Shown here one piece after another: positions 36,328-45,346 of a stretch of 55,585 nucleotides of DNA (position 1 is its first letter; every line of letters starts with the position of its first letter). The position numbers and the translations under genes are program-made. The notes beneath the pieces were generated by a model. The model was not told the DNA's origin. It did no database searches and worked only from the letters and a program-made list of their open reading frames with translations. This DNA is from Eubacterium sp. (GTDB lineage: Bacteria > Bacillota > Clostridia > Acetivibrionales > DSM-1351): NCBI GenBank assembly GCA_029266335.1, contig JAQSXC010000015.1, positions 1-55,585 of the forward strand. The letters are read 5' to 3'.

Positions 36328-37512
36328 TTATGAAGGAAGTGCCGGTAAAAAACCTCCGACAAATGCATCCCCAAGACCTATTGTTGTTACTTTTTTCTCT
36401 TCAACCCGCACAGATGGGATACAGCAAACTTTATCACCCAGAAGTATTTTTAATTCATTGGCAAAAACTGAGCCTTCTTCTTCCTGGCTAAGTCCATCCG
36501 TCTCCATGTAATTTTCTTCAGTAAAATCATCTCCAAATCGGAAACGTGTTGTCGCCATATTAACGCCGCCTTTAAGTGCTTTTGCTACACTCGTGGCATT
36601 TTCACCATAAGCAAGTGCCCAATATTTTGAATGAACAACTATTAAAGGTACATGTATTAATCCTCCTATATCCGCCAGTGCCTCCACCATATCCCGTGGA
36701 TTTAACAGATTCAGCTTTCTTCCCAGATAATGCTGCAGCTCATCTTCATTTAAACTATAAATATTGATCCGTCCTGCCAAAGCCACTTGAACCATTTTAC
36801 TAAAGCTGGAATCATAAAAGCAGGCATCCTCATAATAAACTAATGCATCCTGCGGAAGATTATTCATGATTTTCAGTAGAGCTTTCAGTCTTTGAGCAAG
36901 TAGGTCTTTGTTTTGCATTGCATTGAACCCGGAAATAAGAAACACCTTTGCGTGAGCTACAAGATCAGATAATTCCTCATTAAGTTTCATTAACATATTA
37001 TCATAATCGTTATTATATATTATACGATTTGCCCGGTTGGTGCAAATATCAATATCCCCGGCCCGGACTCTGGTATCCTTACTGAATTGTACAATTAAAT
37101 GAGGATATGAGCTATCTTTTATATTGCTGCACACATAGGGGCTGTCCTTTGGAAGCAGTCTGCGTACGTCATCATTTATAGTAACAAGATGAAGAGCAGA
37201 GGTATAACCCATTTTTTGCATTGCTATGGCAGCCCTTACAGCTGTTCCACCAAGCGTAACTTTATTCTCGAAATTTTGAGTAAAGCACTCAATAATTTCC
37301 GGTGAGGAGACAAAGCGCTCTCCGCCACTCTCAGACTTTAGAAATCCGAGGATCGAAATCACTAAATCACGCTCACTGGCTATCTCTATATTGGTGGATA
37401 ATTCAAAATCCCGGATGTGGTACCTGAGTATCATACCCTCGATAACGTCAGAATCCCACACTATTTCATAATCGATATTATCCCCAAGACCCAAAACAAT
37501 CTTTTCCTTCAT
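36328..37512 (-). CDS. ADP-dependent phosphofructokinase/glucokinase-like kinase
   Basis: A 394-residue ribokinase-fold sugar kinase resembling the ADP-specific PFK/glucokinase family rather than classical PfkB: the GGTAVRAAIAMQKMG block near 88, a long middle region with FLISGFNAMQ near 195, and the catalytic TIGLGDAFVGGF near 377, where Asp is the base. This family is best known in archaea and rarer in bacteria. It lies 42 bp after a class II aldolase in a sugar ABC operon, so it may phosphorylate a sugar phosphate before aldol cleavage. Nucleotide donor and substrate are inferred, not shown. Confidence 0.75.
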   Translation of the reverse strand: MKEKIVLGLGDNIDYEIVWDSDVIEGMILRYHIRDFELSTNIEIASERDLVISILGFLKSESGGERFVSSPEIIECFTQNFENKVTLGGTAVRAAIAMQKMGYTSALHLVTINDDVRRLLPKDSPYVCSNIKDSSYPHLIVQFSKDTRVRAGDIDICTNRANRIIYNNDYDNMLMKLNEELSDLVAHAKVFLISGFNAMQNKDLLAQRLKALLKIMNNLPQDALVYYEDACFYDSSFSKMVQVALAGRINIYSLNEDELQHYLGRKLNLLNPRDMVEALADIGGLIHVPLIVVHSKYWALAYGENATSVAKALKGGVNMATTRFRFGDDFTEENYMETDGLSQEEEGSVFANELKILLGDKVCCIPSVRVEEKKVTTIGLGDAFVGGFLPALPS

Positions 37513-37554
37513 TATTTAGCCTCCCCTATGTAATTATGCACCCTGGATAAATTA

Positions 37555-38415
37555 CTAATAGAGCTTTGCTTTATCTTCTGCATTGAAGAGTGCTATCTTC
37601 TGATAGGCAACCTCTTTCATAGCAGCGATACAAGGAGGATAAATTGAATTTGGTTCTCTGAGCACAGGATTAGCAAGAACTTCACGGCATTTCTTATAAA
37701 ATGCATCTTTGATATCACTTGAAATATTGATCTTATTTATTCCCAATTTAACCGATTGCGCAATTTCACTGTCTTTATTGGCAGAACCCCCATGGAGTAC
37801 CAATGGGATATTTACTTTTGACTTTATTACTTTAAGTAACTCCAGCTCCAACTCAGGCTTCATATCTTTTGGATAAATTCCATGAGAAGTACCAATCGCA
37901 ATTGCTAAAGCATCAACACTTGTAGCTTGAACAAAAGCTACTGCATCTGTAGGATTTGTATAGATAATCTTTTCTGCACCTGCTTCAGCTTCCGGGCCTG
38001 TAGTACCAATGGTTCCCAATTCGCCCTCTACAGAAACATTCACAGCATGAGCGAGTTCTGCTACTTTTCTGCAAATTACTATATTATCTTCAAGAGAATG
38101 AGTAGAAGCATCTATCATAACAGATGTAAAACCACTCTGTATAGCCTCCATAACCTGATCAATTGTTGATCCGTGATCCAGATGGATACATACAGGAACT
38201 GTTGCCTTATGAGCCTCCTCAATAACTGCCTTTACAAAGGAATCCCGTACAAAGCTCAGTTCATCAGGATGGATTGCGATAATAACCGGAGACTGTTTTT
38301 CTTCACAAGCCTCCATAATACCTCTCAGAATCATATTACTGCTTGTGTTGAATGCCGGAACAGCAAAATAATTAGTATTTGCAACGGCAAGTAAATCTTT
38401 CATATTCATTAACAT
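37555..38415 (-). CDS. Class II fructose-bisphosphate-type aldolase
   Basis: A 286-residue zinc aldolase of the FbaA/GatY/KbaY family that splits a ketose bisphosphate to dihydroxyacetone phosphate and an aldehyde phosphate. Zinc and active-site motifs: HLDHGS near 81, GELGTIGTTGPE near 132, IGTSHG near 176 and VLHGGSAN near 205. The ATG at 38415 follows GGAGG. Whether it acts on fructose, tagatose or another sugar cannot be told. It lies between the MalG-type permease and the ADP-dependent kinase-like gene, suggesting that the two enzymes act in sequence. Confidence 0.88.
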   Translation of the reverse strand: MLMNMKDLLAVANTNYFAVPAFNTSSNMILRGIMEACEEKQSPVIIAIHPDELSFVRDSFVKAVIEEAHKATVPVCIHLDHGSTIDQVMEAIQSGFTSVMIDASTHSLEDNIVICRKVAELAHAVNVSVEGELGTIGTTGPEAEAGAEKIIYTNPTDAVAFVQATSVDALAIAIGTSHGIYPKDMKPELELELLKVIKSKVNIPLVLHGGSANKDSEIAQSVKLGINKINISSDIKDAFYKKCREVLANPVLREPNSIYPPCIAAMKEVAYQKIALFNAEDKAKLY

Positions 38416-38472
38416 ATAAACTACCTCCATAAATATATTTTTATTGTAAATAAAACAACAATAGACAAGTTT

Positions 38473-39315
38473 TTAACTTTTAACAGCACCAGCGGTCATA
38501 CCTGCAATAAAATAACGTTGCAGGAACAGGAAAAGAATAAGAACCGGCAGACAACCAAGTATACTCATAGCCATCATTTCATTCCATTCATAGGAATGCT
38601 GACCCATTAGCAACTGTATGCCTATCGGGACAGTTCTCATCTCATTTGTTTTTGTCAGCGTAAGTGCAAACAGATACTCATTCCATGCCTGCATAAATGT
38701 GTAAATTCCAGTAGAAACTATACCTGGCAAGGAAATTGGTACAAGTACCTTCCACAATGAGATAAAAGAGTTGCCTCCATTCACAAGTACAGACTCATCC
38801 AATTCTTTAGGCAAAGTATTAAAATACCCTGTCATCATAATAATTGCGTAAGGAAGAGTAAAAACCATATATGTAAATACTAATGCAAAATAAGTATTAT
38901 ACATCTTTAGTGTAACAATAAGGCCAAAGTAAGGAATTAACAGTGTAATTGGCGGAACAGCCTGTACATTGATAATAATCATATTCAGTGGTTTTTTAAA
39001 TTTGAAATCGTACCTGCTGATACCATATGCCGCCAGAATTCCGACAATCAGTGTAAGAATAGTGACCAGAGTAGAAACCAGATAACTGTTTATAAAAAAC
39101 CGCACCTTTGCCGAGTCGGTAATAATCGACTTATATGCTTCAAAAGAAAAGGATTTGGAGATAAAACTCGGTGGATACGCAAAAATTTCAGGGTTGGGCT
39201 TAAATGAACACACTGCCATCCAAACAACAGGAAATCCGGCATAAACAGCACCAATCAAAAGAGCAATTATAATCAATACTTTGGTAATCTTTTCTTTGAA
39301 AGGTTTTGAAAACAT
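38473..39315 (-). CDS. Carbohydrate ABC permease, MalG type
   Basis: A 280-residue inner-membrane permease with six predicted helices and the EAA-type loop ESVLVNGGNSFISLWKVL near 185 that contacts the ATPase. It is of the MalG/SugB type. The start at 39315 follows GGGGGATTA. It overlaps the end of the MalF-type gene by a few bases, so the two are translationally coupled. No ATPase gene is in the operon; a shared MsmX-type ATPase elsewhere is likely. Confidence 0.9.
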   Translation of the reverse strand: MFSKPFKEKITKVLIIIALLIGAVYAGFPVVWMAVCSFKPNPEIFAYPPSFISKSFSFEAYKSIITDSAKVRFFINSYLVSTLVTILTLIVGILAAYGISRYDFKFKKPLNMIIINVQAVPPITLLIPYFGLIVTLKMYNTYFALVFTYMVFTLPYAIIMMTGYFNTLPKELDESVLVNGGNSFISLWKVLVPISLPGIVSTGIYTFMQAWNEYLFALTLTKTNEMRTVPIGIQLLMGQHSYEWNEMMAMSILGCLPVLILFLFLQRYFIAGMTAGAVKS

Positions 39316-39316
39316 T

Positions 39317-40240
39317 CTAATCCCCCGCTTTCTGATACTTGACATAGAACAACGCCATACACATTGATATAATCAAAACTATGACTGCACTAGCTGATGC
39401 TTTGGAAAACTCATAGGAACTAAATGCCAGCTTGTATGTGAAAGTACTCAGCATTTCAGTAGAATGAATCGGCCCACCACCAGTAGTCATCCATACCAAC
39501 GGAAATTGTTGTATTGTCCATATAAAATCCAACATGGCCATACTGACGATAATTGGCTTAAGTTTCGGGATTGTAACATATCTGAAGCTTTGAACATTAT
39601 TTGCACCATCAATAGTTGCCGCCTCATAAAGTTCATTAGGAATACCCTGAAGACCGGCAAGAAGACTTATCATGAAGAAAGGATAGCCCGACCAGATATT
39701 TATATATGTAAGAGCATGTAGTGCAAATTGACTTGAGCTAAGCCATTCTATTTTACTGCTCACAATGTCAGCTGAAGTGATTATGTAGTTAACAATACCA
39801 TTGGGATTTAACATTAATCTCCACAATATTGCAATGATAGTTGCTGTAAATACCCACGGCAGCACGTAAATAACCCTGAAAATCGACTTGGTAACGGGTT
39901 GAAGCACCCTTGTATTTAAAAGCATTGCAAATGAGAGTCCAAGTATAAAGTGGAAAATAACACTCATCACTGTAAAATAAAGTGTATTAAAAATTGCCTG
40001 ATGAAAAGTACTGTCTGAAAGAATATCTGTATAATGCGAAATTCCTGTAAAAACCGGGTTTTTACTCATTATTACATTGTCTTTAAATGAATATAGAATT
40101 ACCATTATTATAGGAATAAGCATCAATACTGTCATTAAAATAATTGTTGGTGACAAATAGGCGTACGGAGAAAGTTTTTTTATTACTGCCTGCAGCGTAC
40201 TTTTCTTTGATTTTTTAGCAATACTGCTATCTATTATCAT
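39317..40240 (-). CDS. Carbohydrate ABC permease, MalF type
   Basis: A 307-residue permease with a basic cytoplasmic N-terminus, about six membrane helices, and the EAA loop EAATIDGANNVQSFRYV near 205. It pairs with the MalG-type gene that follows. The ATG at 40240 follows AAGGAGAAGG; the frame runs 26 codons further up without a good site. It comes 87 bp after the binding-protein gene. Substrate not predictable from sequence alone. Confidence 0.9.
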   Translation of the reverse strand: MIIDSSIAKKSKKSTLQAVIKKLSPYAYLSPTIILMTVLMLIPIIMVILYSFKDNVIMSKNPVFTGISHYTDILSDSTFHQAIFNTLYFTVMSVIFHFILGLSFAMLLNTRVLQPVTKSIFRVIYVLPWVFTATIIAILWRLMLNPNGIVNYIITSADIVSSKIEWLSSSQFALHALTYINIWSGYPFFMISLLAGLQGIPNELYEAATIDGANNVQSFRYVTIPKLKPIIVSMAMLDFIWTIQQFPLVWMTTGGGPIHSTEMLSTFTYKLAFSSYEFSKASASAVIVLIISMCMALFYVKYQKAGD

Positions 40241-40327
40241 AGGAAGCCTTCTCCTTTTCAGTAGTCTTGGGATTGGAAATTGCACGGCTGTTACCGCCGT
40301 GCAACTCCGGTCAAACAACGAATATTA

Positions 40328-41659
40328 CTAGAAGTTCTTTTCCCAGTCAGTTTGTGCTTTCTTAAGAGTATCTTCGATCGACTGCCTGCCGTCCAGCAGC
40401 AGTTGTAACTGCTCGTCAAAGGATCTCATTAGCTGTTCAGCAACAGGCAGACCTACAAACTCATTTGCAGGATATCCTGCCTTATAGGTAGCAAATGCAT
40501 TTGCGAATAATTCATCTGTTCCTGTGAAATCAGGACTTGAATTAACATTTCCAGGAAATGCATTTGCTATTGTTGAGAGCTTTGAGTTTACACTTTCACT
40601 CATAAGGAATGAAACGAGTTTCCAGGCTTCATCCTTGTGCTTGCTGTTTTCAGCAACACCAATACCCCATGATGCATATGGCATACCTCTTTTTCCTGTA
40701 TAATCATCCTTAGCAGGAAGAGCAGTAACTACGAAGTTCAGATTAGGATTGCTCTTACGGATAGTCTTAATGTGAGCCAGAGAGTCAACCATCATACCAA
40801 CACGTCCGTTCGTAAACTCTTCAACCTTGTCCTGTTCGGCCATCGTGAATGAACCGGGAGCAATTGAACCATCATCATACAAGGCCTTAACAAACTCAAT
40901 GGCACTTTTAACATCTGCATTGGTCAAATCAGGCTTTCCGTCTTTCAGCATACTTGCCCCTGAGGCCCATGCCCATGACATAACATCATTCTGAATACCG
41001 TTAGGAGCTTCTAATGAAAGTGGAAGAATCCAACCATAAACATTGTTTTTAGCATTTGTGAGTTTCTTGGCAGCTTCACGGAATTCAGTTCTGGTAGTCG
41101 GCATCTTTGTGATTCCTGCTTTGTTCATAAGGTCCTTATTGATGAAAACAGGGTAAACATAGTTTACTACCGGAATCATATATGTAGCATTGTTTAATTT
41201 GACTTGTGATGCAAGCTGACTATCATCATAATTATTCTTCTTCATCAAATCTGTGAGGTTGGCGATAGCTCCCTGCTTAACAAAGTCACTAACCCAAGCT
41301 CCATCCAAACCAACAACATCAGACATCGTTCCTGCAGCAGCTCCGGCAACAACCTGCTGCTTTGTAGAAGCATACGGTCCACTGATAAGTTTAACTTTGA
41401 TGCCTGCATTTTCTCCTTCAAATTCGTCCATAAGTCCTCTTAATGCATTCTCAGCAAGTTCTGGTTCCCACCATTGAGCAAACTCAAGGGTAACCGCGTC
41501 TCCCGAACTAGCTACTGTCGAGGCTGCTGCCGTTTCTGTAGAGGATGGGGTACTAGTTGAAGAATCTGTTCCTGCTGAACTGCTACTGCTGCCACAACCA
41601 GCTGCCAGAGCAGCAACCATAGCCGCAGATAATAAAAGTCCTAAAATTTTTCTTTTCAT
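40328..41659 (-). CDS. Sugar-binding lipoprotein of an ABC importer
   Basis: A 443-residue family-1 extracellular solute-binding protein: signal segment with lipobox (LAAGC, Cys near 22), a Ser/Thr/Ala-rich tether to about residue 55, then the two-lobed binding domain (LEFAQWWEPELAEN near 55; WGIGVAENSKHKDEAW near 333). It captures a sugar or oligosaccharide outside and hands it to the MalF/MalG pair. It heads the operon behind a strong sigma-A promoter. In the full operon it is followed by two permeases, an aldolase and a kinase. Confidence 0.93.
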   Translation of the reverse strand: MKRKILGLLLSAAMVAALAAGCGSSSSSAGTDSSTSTPSSTETAAASTVASSGDAVTLEFAQWWEPELAENALRGLMDEFEGENAGIKVKLISGPYASTKQQVVAGAAAGTMSDVVGLDGAWVSDFVKQGAIANLTDLMKKNNYDDSQLASQVKLNNATYMIPVVNYVYPVFINKDLMNKAGITKMPTTRTEFREAAKKLTNAKNNVYGWILPLSLEAPNGIQNDVMSWAWASGASMLKDGKPDLTNADVKSAIEFVKALYDDGSIAPGSFTMAEQDKVEEFTNGRVGMMVDSLAHIKTIRKSNPNLNFVVTALPAKDDYTGKRGMPYASWGIGVAENSKHKDEAWKLVSFLMSESVNSKLSTIANAFPGNVNSSPDFTGTDELFANAFATYKAGYPANEFVGLPVAEQLMRSFDEQLQLLLDGRQSIEDTLKKAQTDWEKNF

Positions 41660-41707
41660 TACTTCATTCCCTCCTTAAATTAAGTATGTTTACTAGGTTC
41701 TAAAATC

Positions 41708-41736
41708 ATAATAGTCCTTCCAAATTGATTTGTCAA
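41708..41736 (-). promoter_or_regulatory. Sigma-A promoter of the sugar operon
   Basis: Minus-sense TTGACA (41736-41731), exactly 17 bp, then TATTAT (41713-41708). The leader is about 45 nt to the ATG at 41659. No CRE-type palindrome was recognised. The rest of the 41660-42021 gap is AT-rich and ends in the terminator at 41931-41969. Confidence 0.85.
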
Positions 41737-41930
41737 GAAATAAAATTTTATTTTGCAATATAAATTGTTAATTTTACCATTAAATATTATATATATTGAT
41801 ATATATTTGTGCTATTTTGCTAAATACCATTGTGTTTTGCTCTATTTTTAAATCATTTATGTAAAATTTTATTTCTTCATGAAATTTTATGTTTTGTATT
41901 GAGGTAGTATTAGAAGAAAAAAGAGTATAA

Positions 41931-41969
41931 AAAAAACACACTGCATCATATAAAATGGTGTGTTTTTTT
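41931..41969. terminator. Terminator after the pyrimidine-degradation genes
   Basis: AAAAAACACAC (41931-41941) pairs with GTGTGTTTTTTT (41958-41969) across a 16-nt loop. It is read in minus sense after the gene ending at 42022, and also has a T-run in plus sense. Confidence 0.85.
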
Positions 41970-42021
41970 CTATACAGAATATTTTTATTTAAGTATTAAG
42001 GGACAGCTAAATAATAACCCA

Positions 42022-42438
42022 CTAAATCTCTGTGGGATGATAACAGTTTCTTAATAAATTCCAGACATCTTCGACTGAGACTATGAATTGTCTTTCCATG
42101 GTTTTACTGCCGTTTTCAAATACTACCAGGAATTTATCCTTCCAATCGTATAAGGAAATATGCCTCTTTTCATACTCCTCAGCCATGGAGCCTGAAAATA
42201 TATCCTTCAGCTTTTCATTATCATGTACATACCCGTAAATATACATCATCCCATTATAAAATGCCGGTAAAACTGTTTTAAAAAAAGTAGATTCTTTAGA
42301 AAATTCAATTACCACACTTATTTCAGGTCTTCCATGTGGTACAGCACGCAATTCTGGTACTATGGTACGGAAATGATTTGAAGGTATATAATCATTCAGA
42401 GCTATGTGCGGTATATCACTATGATCTTGTTTGACCAT
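42022..42438 (-). CDS. Uncharacterised protein (138 aa) at the end of the pyd-type cluster
   Basis: A 138-residue soluble protein with mixed alpha/beta character and one Cys near the C-terminus. I do not recognise a family and see no catalytic motif. A GGGGGGAG box precedes the ATG, and it lies 58 bp after the iron alcohol dehydrogenase and just before a terminator, so it is probably the last gene of that unit. It is not an amidohydrolase, so it does not fill the missing ureidopropionase step. Confidence 0.6.
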   Translation of the reverse strand: MVKQDHSDIPHIALNDYIPSNHFRTIVPELRAVPHGRPEISVVIEFSKESTFFKTVLPAFYNGMMYIYGYVHDNEKLKDIFSGSMAEEYEKRHISLYDWKDKFLVVFENGSKTMERQFIVSVEDVWNLLRNCYHPTEI

Positions 42439-42496
42439 GAACTCCCCCCTCTCCTGCCGGGTGCAAAAACATAATTACCTTTATTAATATCCGGTT

Positions 42497-43501
42497 TTAT
42501 TTTATTTTCTCATCCATAGAAATGCTTTCCTTTTCTCCAAGCAAATCCTCCAGTACTGAGGAGAATTCTTTTACCGCGGACAGCTTCATACCCGAAAGAA
42601 TAGTTCTTACCCTGTCCGGAAGGCTTTTTTCAACAAAACCCAGAAAGGCTGCCAGTAAAAGGCCATTTGCCCTTCCATGATCTATATCCTTATAATAAGT
42701 GAGGGAATAACCCATTGCATGTACTGCAGTTGTTCCGGTATTTGCAATAACCATACCGGCCAGAGTTGAAGCATACAGCAGGCTTTCACGCTGTTCCCGT
42801 GTCAGTGACCTGTTCTTCAATGACTCAAAGCAGGAAGCAATCAATCTTATGCTTTCCATGGCAAGGCTGTCAGAGATTGTGGATGCCCTGTTGGACAGCA
42901 TCCCCTCCACTGAATGGGAAAGGGCATCAATTGCGGTATTTATTGTGGTTGTATATGACAGTCCTTCCATATACCTTGCATCAAGGAAAGCCAGCTTTGG
43001 AAAAATGACCGGGGATGCTATGCTTGTTTTTGTTTCAGCCTTGTGGTTTGTGAGTATGGAATACTGGGTAACCTCCGAGCCTGTACCTGCAGTTGTCGGT
43101 ACAAAGGCCATGGGAAGAACATCTCCGGAATAAACACCGGAAAACAGGTCCTCTTCCCTTATGTCCTGCCTGGCCAGCAGTGCCATGGCCTTTGCTGCAT
43201 CCATTGGTGAGCCGCCGCCAATGGCTATAACAAAGTCGGCCGAGTTTTCTCTGGCAAAGGCTGCACCGGCATATGCACATTCTATGGTGGGATTTGCCAT
43301 TACACTGTCGAAAATGACATATTCCTGTTTATTGGCATTCAATACAGCTATGACATCTACAAGAGAACCGTTAGCCTTTGCAGAATGCCTGCCTGTGACT
43401 ATGAGAGCTTTTTTTCCCATATCGGCCAGCAGCCCGCTGTTGGCGGCGATGCAGCCGTTCCCCATAATTACCTTTGTCGGCATATAGTACAATTTACTCA
43501 T
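42497..43501 (-). CDS. Iron-dependent alcohol dehydrogenase, C-terminally short
   Basis: A 334-residue group III alcohol dehydrogenase. The NAD(P) site (IAIGGGSPMDAAKAMA near 85) and all metal ligands are visible: AIDALSHS near 182-186, VHAMGYS near 250 and DIDHGRANG near 264. The protein ends about 45 residues earlier than the usual 380, with no matching tail in other frames. Beside a beta-alanine-type aminotransferase, the likely substrate is malonic semialdehyde, giving 3-hydroxypropionate, as described for clostridial and bacillar reductive pyrimidine pathways (PydE role). The ATG at 43501 follows GGGGAT. Confidence 0.8.
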   Translation of the reverse strand: MSKLYYMPTKVIMGNGCIAANSGLLADMGKKALIVTGRHSAKANGSLVDVIAVLNANKQEYVIFDSVMANPTIECAYAGAAFARENSADFVIAIGGGSPMDAAKAMALLARQDIREEDLFSGVYSGDVLPMAFVPTTAGTGSEVTQYSILTNHKAETKTSIASPVIFPKLAFLDARYMEGLSYTTTINTAIDALSHSVEGMLSNRASTISDSLAMESIRLIASCFESLKNRSLTREQRESLLYASTLAGMVIANTGTTAVHAMGYSLTYYKDIDHGRANGLLLAAFLGFVEKSLPDRVRTILSGMKLSAVKEFSSVLEDLLGEKESISMDEKIK

Positions 43502-43702
43502 AAATATCCCCATGCCCAGCATTTTGCTCAAAACGCAATGATAGAAATGGCATGGGCACGGTACCTCCTTTATTTATTATTAAAATTTCTTTCAACCTTG
43601 ACCTCCTCAATAAGTGAATAGCTATGGCAGGTTTTCTTTTGCAAGCCTACATTAAATAATCCATAACTAATATTATATTTATTATATGATAAGCTGATAA
43701 TA

Positions 43703-45028
43703 TCAAAGTAATTCATTATCAACAACTGTCAAAACTCTATCCACTTTTGCCATTTCTTCACGAATTTGTTCAGGAGTGATAATAAGAGGAGGTGCTACAA
43801 GAATCATGTTTTCATGAGAATATGTCATAAAGCCCTCTTTACCCAGCTTTCCTATAATTGACTTCATAACAGCTTTTGGATCACTGCCGTAAGGAACCAA
43901 TGGTTCACGGGTTTTCTTGTCCTTTACCAGTTCTATTGCTGAAAACAAACCGATATATCTGACATCACCGACGCTTGGATGTTTTTCCTTCAGGGCTTCA
44001 AGTTCTTCACCCAGAACCTTTCCGCTTACATTAACATTTTCTAGTACATTGTTTTCCTGATAGAATTCCAGACAGGCTATTCCTGCTGCACAGGCCAATG
44101 GATGACCGCTGTAGGTCAGGCCGCATTTCAGCACATTTTCATCAAAGAATCCGGCTATCGGCTTGCTTACGGCTACACCACCCAGTTGAACATATCCGCA
44201 GGTGACGCCTTTTGCAAAAGTAACAAGATCAGGCTTGACATCCCAGTTTTCAAAGCCGAACATCTTGCCTGTTCTGCCAAAGCCAGCCATAACTTCGTCA
44301 CAAATGAGCAGTATTCCATAGTCATCACATATTCTGCGTAAACCCTTCAAATATCCGACCGGTGGAATAATTACTCCATTTGAACCTGTAATTGTTTCAA
44401 GCACAATGGCTGCAACATTATCCGCCCCCTCATATACCACCTGCTCACGAAGCTTTGCCACATAGTAATCCGAAGCTTCCTTCTCAGATGCAAAAGCAAT
44501 TTGTTCACGGTATATATATGGATCGAAGAATTTTACAAAGCCGGGAATACCGGGTTCTAAAGGATATCTTCTGGGCTCGCCCGTAAGATTTCCTGCACCG
44601 TATGTAGAACCGTGATAGCTGCGGTAGCGCGAAAATATTTTGTTACGTCCTGTAAACATGCGGGCCATTTTTACAGCATTTTCATTGGCATCTGCCCCAC
44701 CGTTGGTAAAAAACACTTTTCCCATATTGTCGGGCATAAGATCAATTATCATTTTAGCCAGCTTTGCCCGAGGCTCGCTTGCATAGCTTGGAGATATATA
44801 ACAATATTTTTCTGCCTGTTCCTTAATTGCATCAATAATTTTACGGTTTCCATGTCCTACATTTAAATTTACCAGCTGTGATGACATATCAGAATACCTG
44901 TTGCCGTCCAAATCCCAGAAGTATATACCCTCTCCCTTCTCGACAGGAATTGGATTCAAGCCTTTCTGTTTTGACCAGGACTGAAGGTTGTAATTTATTG
45001 ATAAGCTTTTGATTTCTTCCTTATTCAT
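43703..45028 (-). CDS. Class III aminotransferase, probably beta-alanine-type
   Basis: A 441-residue PLP enzyme of the omega-aminotransferase group: FFTNGGADANENAVKMAR near 105 (PLP phosphate site), YRSYHGSTYGAGNLTG near 138, LICDEVMAGFGRTG near 243, and the Schiff-base Lys in TFAKGVTCGY near 272. Full length. Position between iron ADH and PucR/PreA/dihydropyrimidinase genes suggests that it converts beta-alanine to malonic semialdehyde (PydD role). Acceptor (pyruvate or 2-oxoglutarate) unknown. The upstream gap carries repeat copy B, whose end offers a TATAAT towards this gene. Confidence 0.85.
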   Translation of the reverse strand: MNKEEIKSLSINYNLQSWSKQKGLNPIPVEKGEGIYFWDLDGNRYSDMSSQLVNLNVGHGNRKIIDAIKEQAEKYCYISPSYASEPRAKLAKMIIDLMPDNMGKVFFTNGGADANENAVKMARMFTGRNKIFSRYRSYHGSTYGAGNLTGEPRRYPLEPGIPGFVKFFDPYIYREQIAFASEKEASDYYVAKLREQVVYEGADNVAAIVLETITGSNGVIIPPVGYLKGLRRICDDYGILLICDEVMAGFGRTGKMFGFENWDVKPDLVTFAKGVTCGYVQLGGVAVSKPIAGFFDENVLKCGLTYSGHPLACAAGIACLEFYQENNVLENVNVSGKVLGEELEALKEKHPSVGDVRYIGLFSAIELVKDKKTREPLVPYGSDPKAVMKSIIGKLGKEGFMTYSHENMILVAPPLIITPEQIREEMAKVDRVLTVVDNELL

Positions 45029-45062
45029 AGTATGAGACCTCTTTTCTTTATAATTTTAGGTT

Positions 45063-45222
45063 GATTATAACGCATTTGTTCAGCGGAAAATTTTTCGACT
45101 GTAGAAAAATTTTCTTACCTTAGTCGCGTTTCAATGAGGCAAAGGTGCCCAAGTTTTCCACAAGGTGACCCCAAGGACACCTTGTGGACAGCAGCATGGA
45201 ATATTTATTGCCTTATTATATC
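45063..45222. repeat. Dispersed inverted-repeat element, copy B
   Basis: It begins GATTATAACGCATTTG and ends TGCCTTATTATATC, an imperfect inverted pair. Inside are TTCAGCGGAAAATTTTTC, CTGTAGAAAAATTTTCTTAC and GCGTTTCAATGAGGCAAA, matching copies A and C in order, then a variable hairpin with 10-bp arms CCACAAGGTG/CACCTTGTGG. It occupies the gap between the aminotransferase and PucR genes (45029-45346). On the minus strand its end forms TATAAT about 40 bp before the aminotransferase start. Confidence 0.75.
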
Positions 45223-45346
45223 ACTGGCAGCCGGCACATTATACGCTCTTAGATACAAAGATTTCTATGCCTCAGCCCAATAAAATTCCCTGGGCTCAGA
45301 TTATTAGTGCCAATTGTATATCACCGGATAAATCCCGATTTTGACC

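Noticed and set aside
42440-42500. Frameshift that would restore the tail of the iron ADH
   Set aside because: None of the three frames after the stop resembles the family's C-terminal helices.
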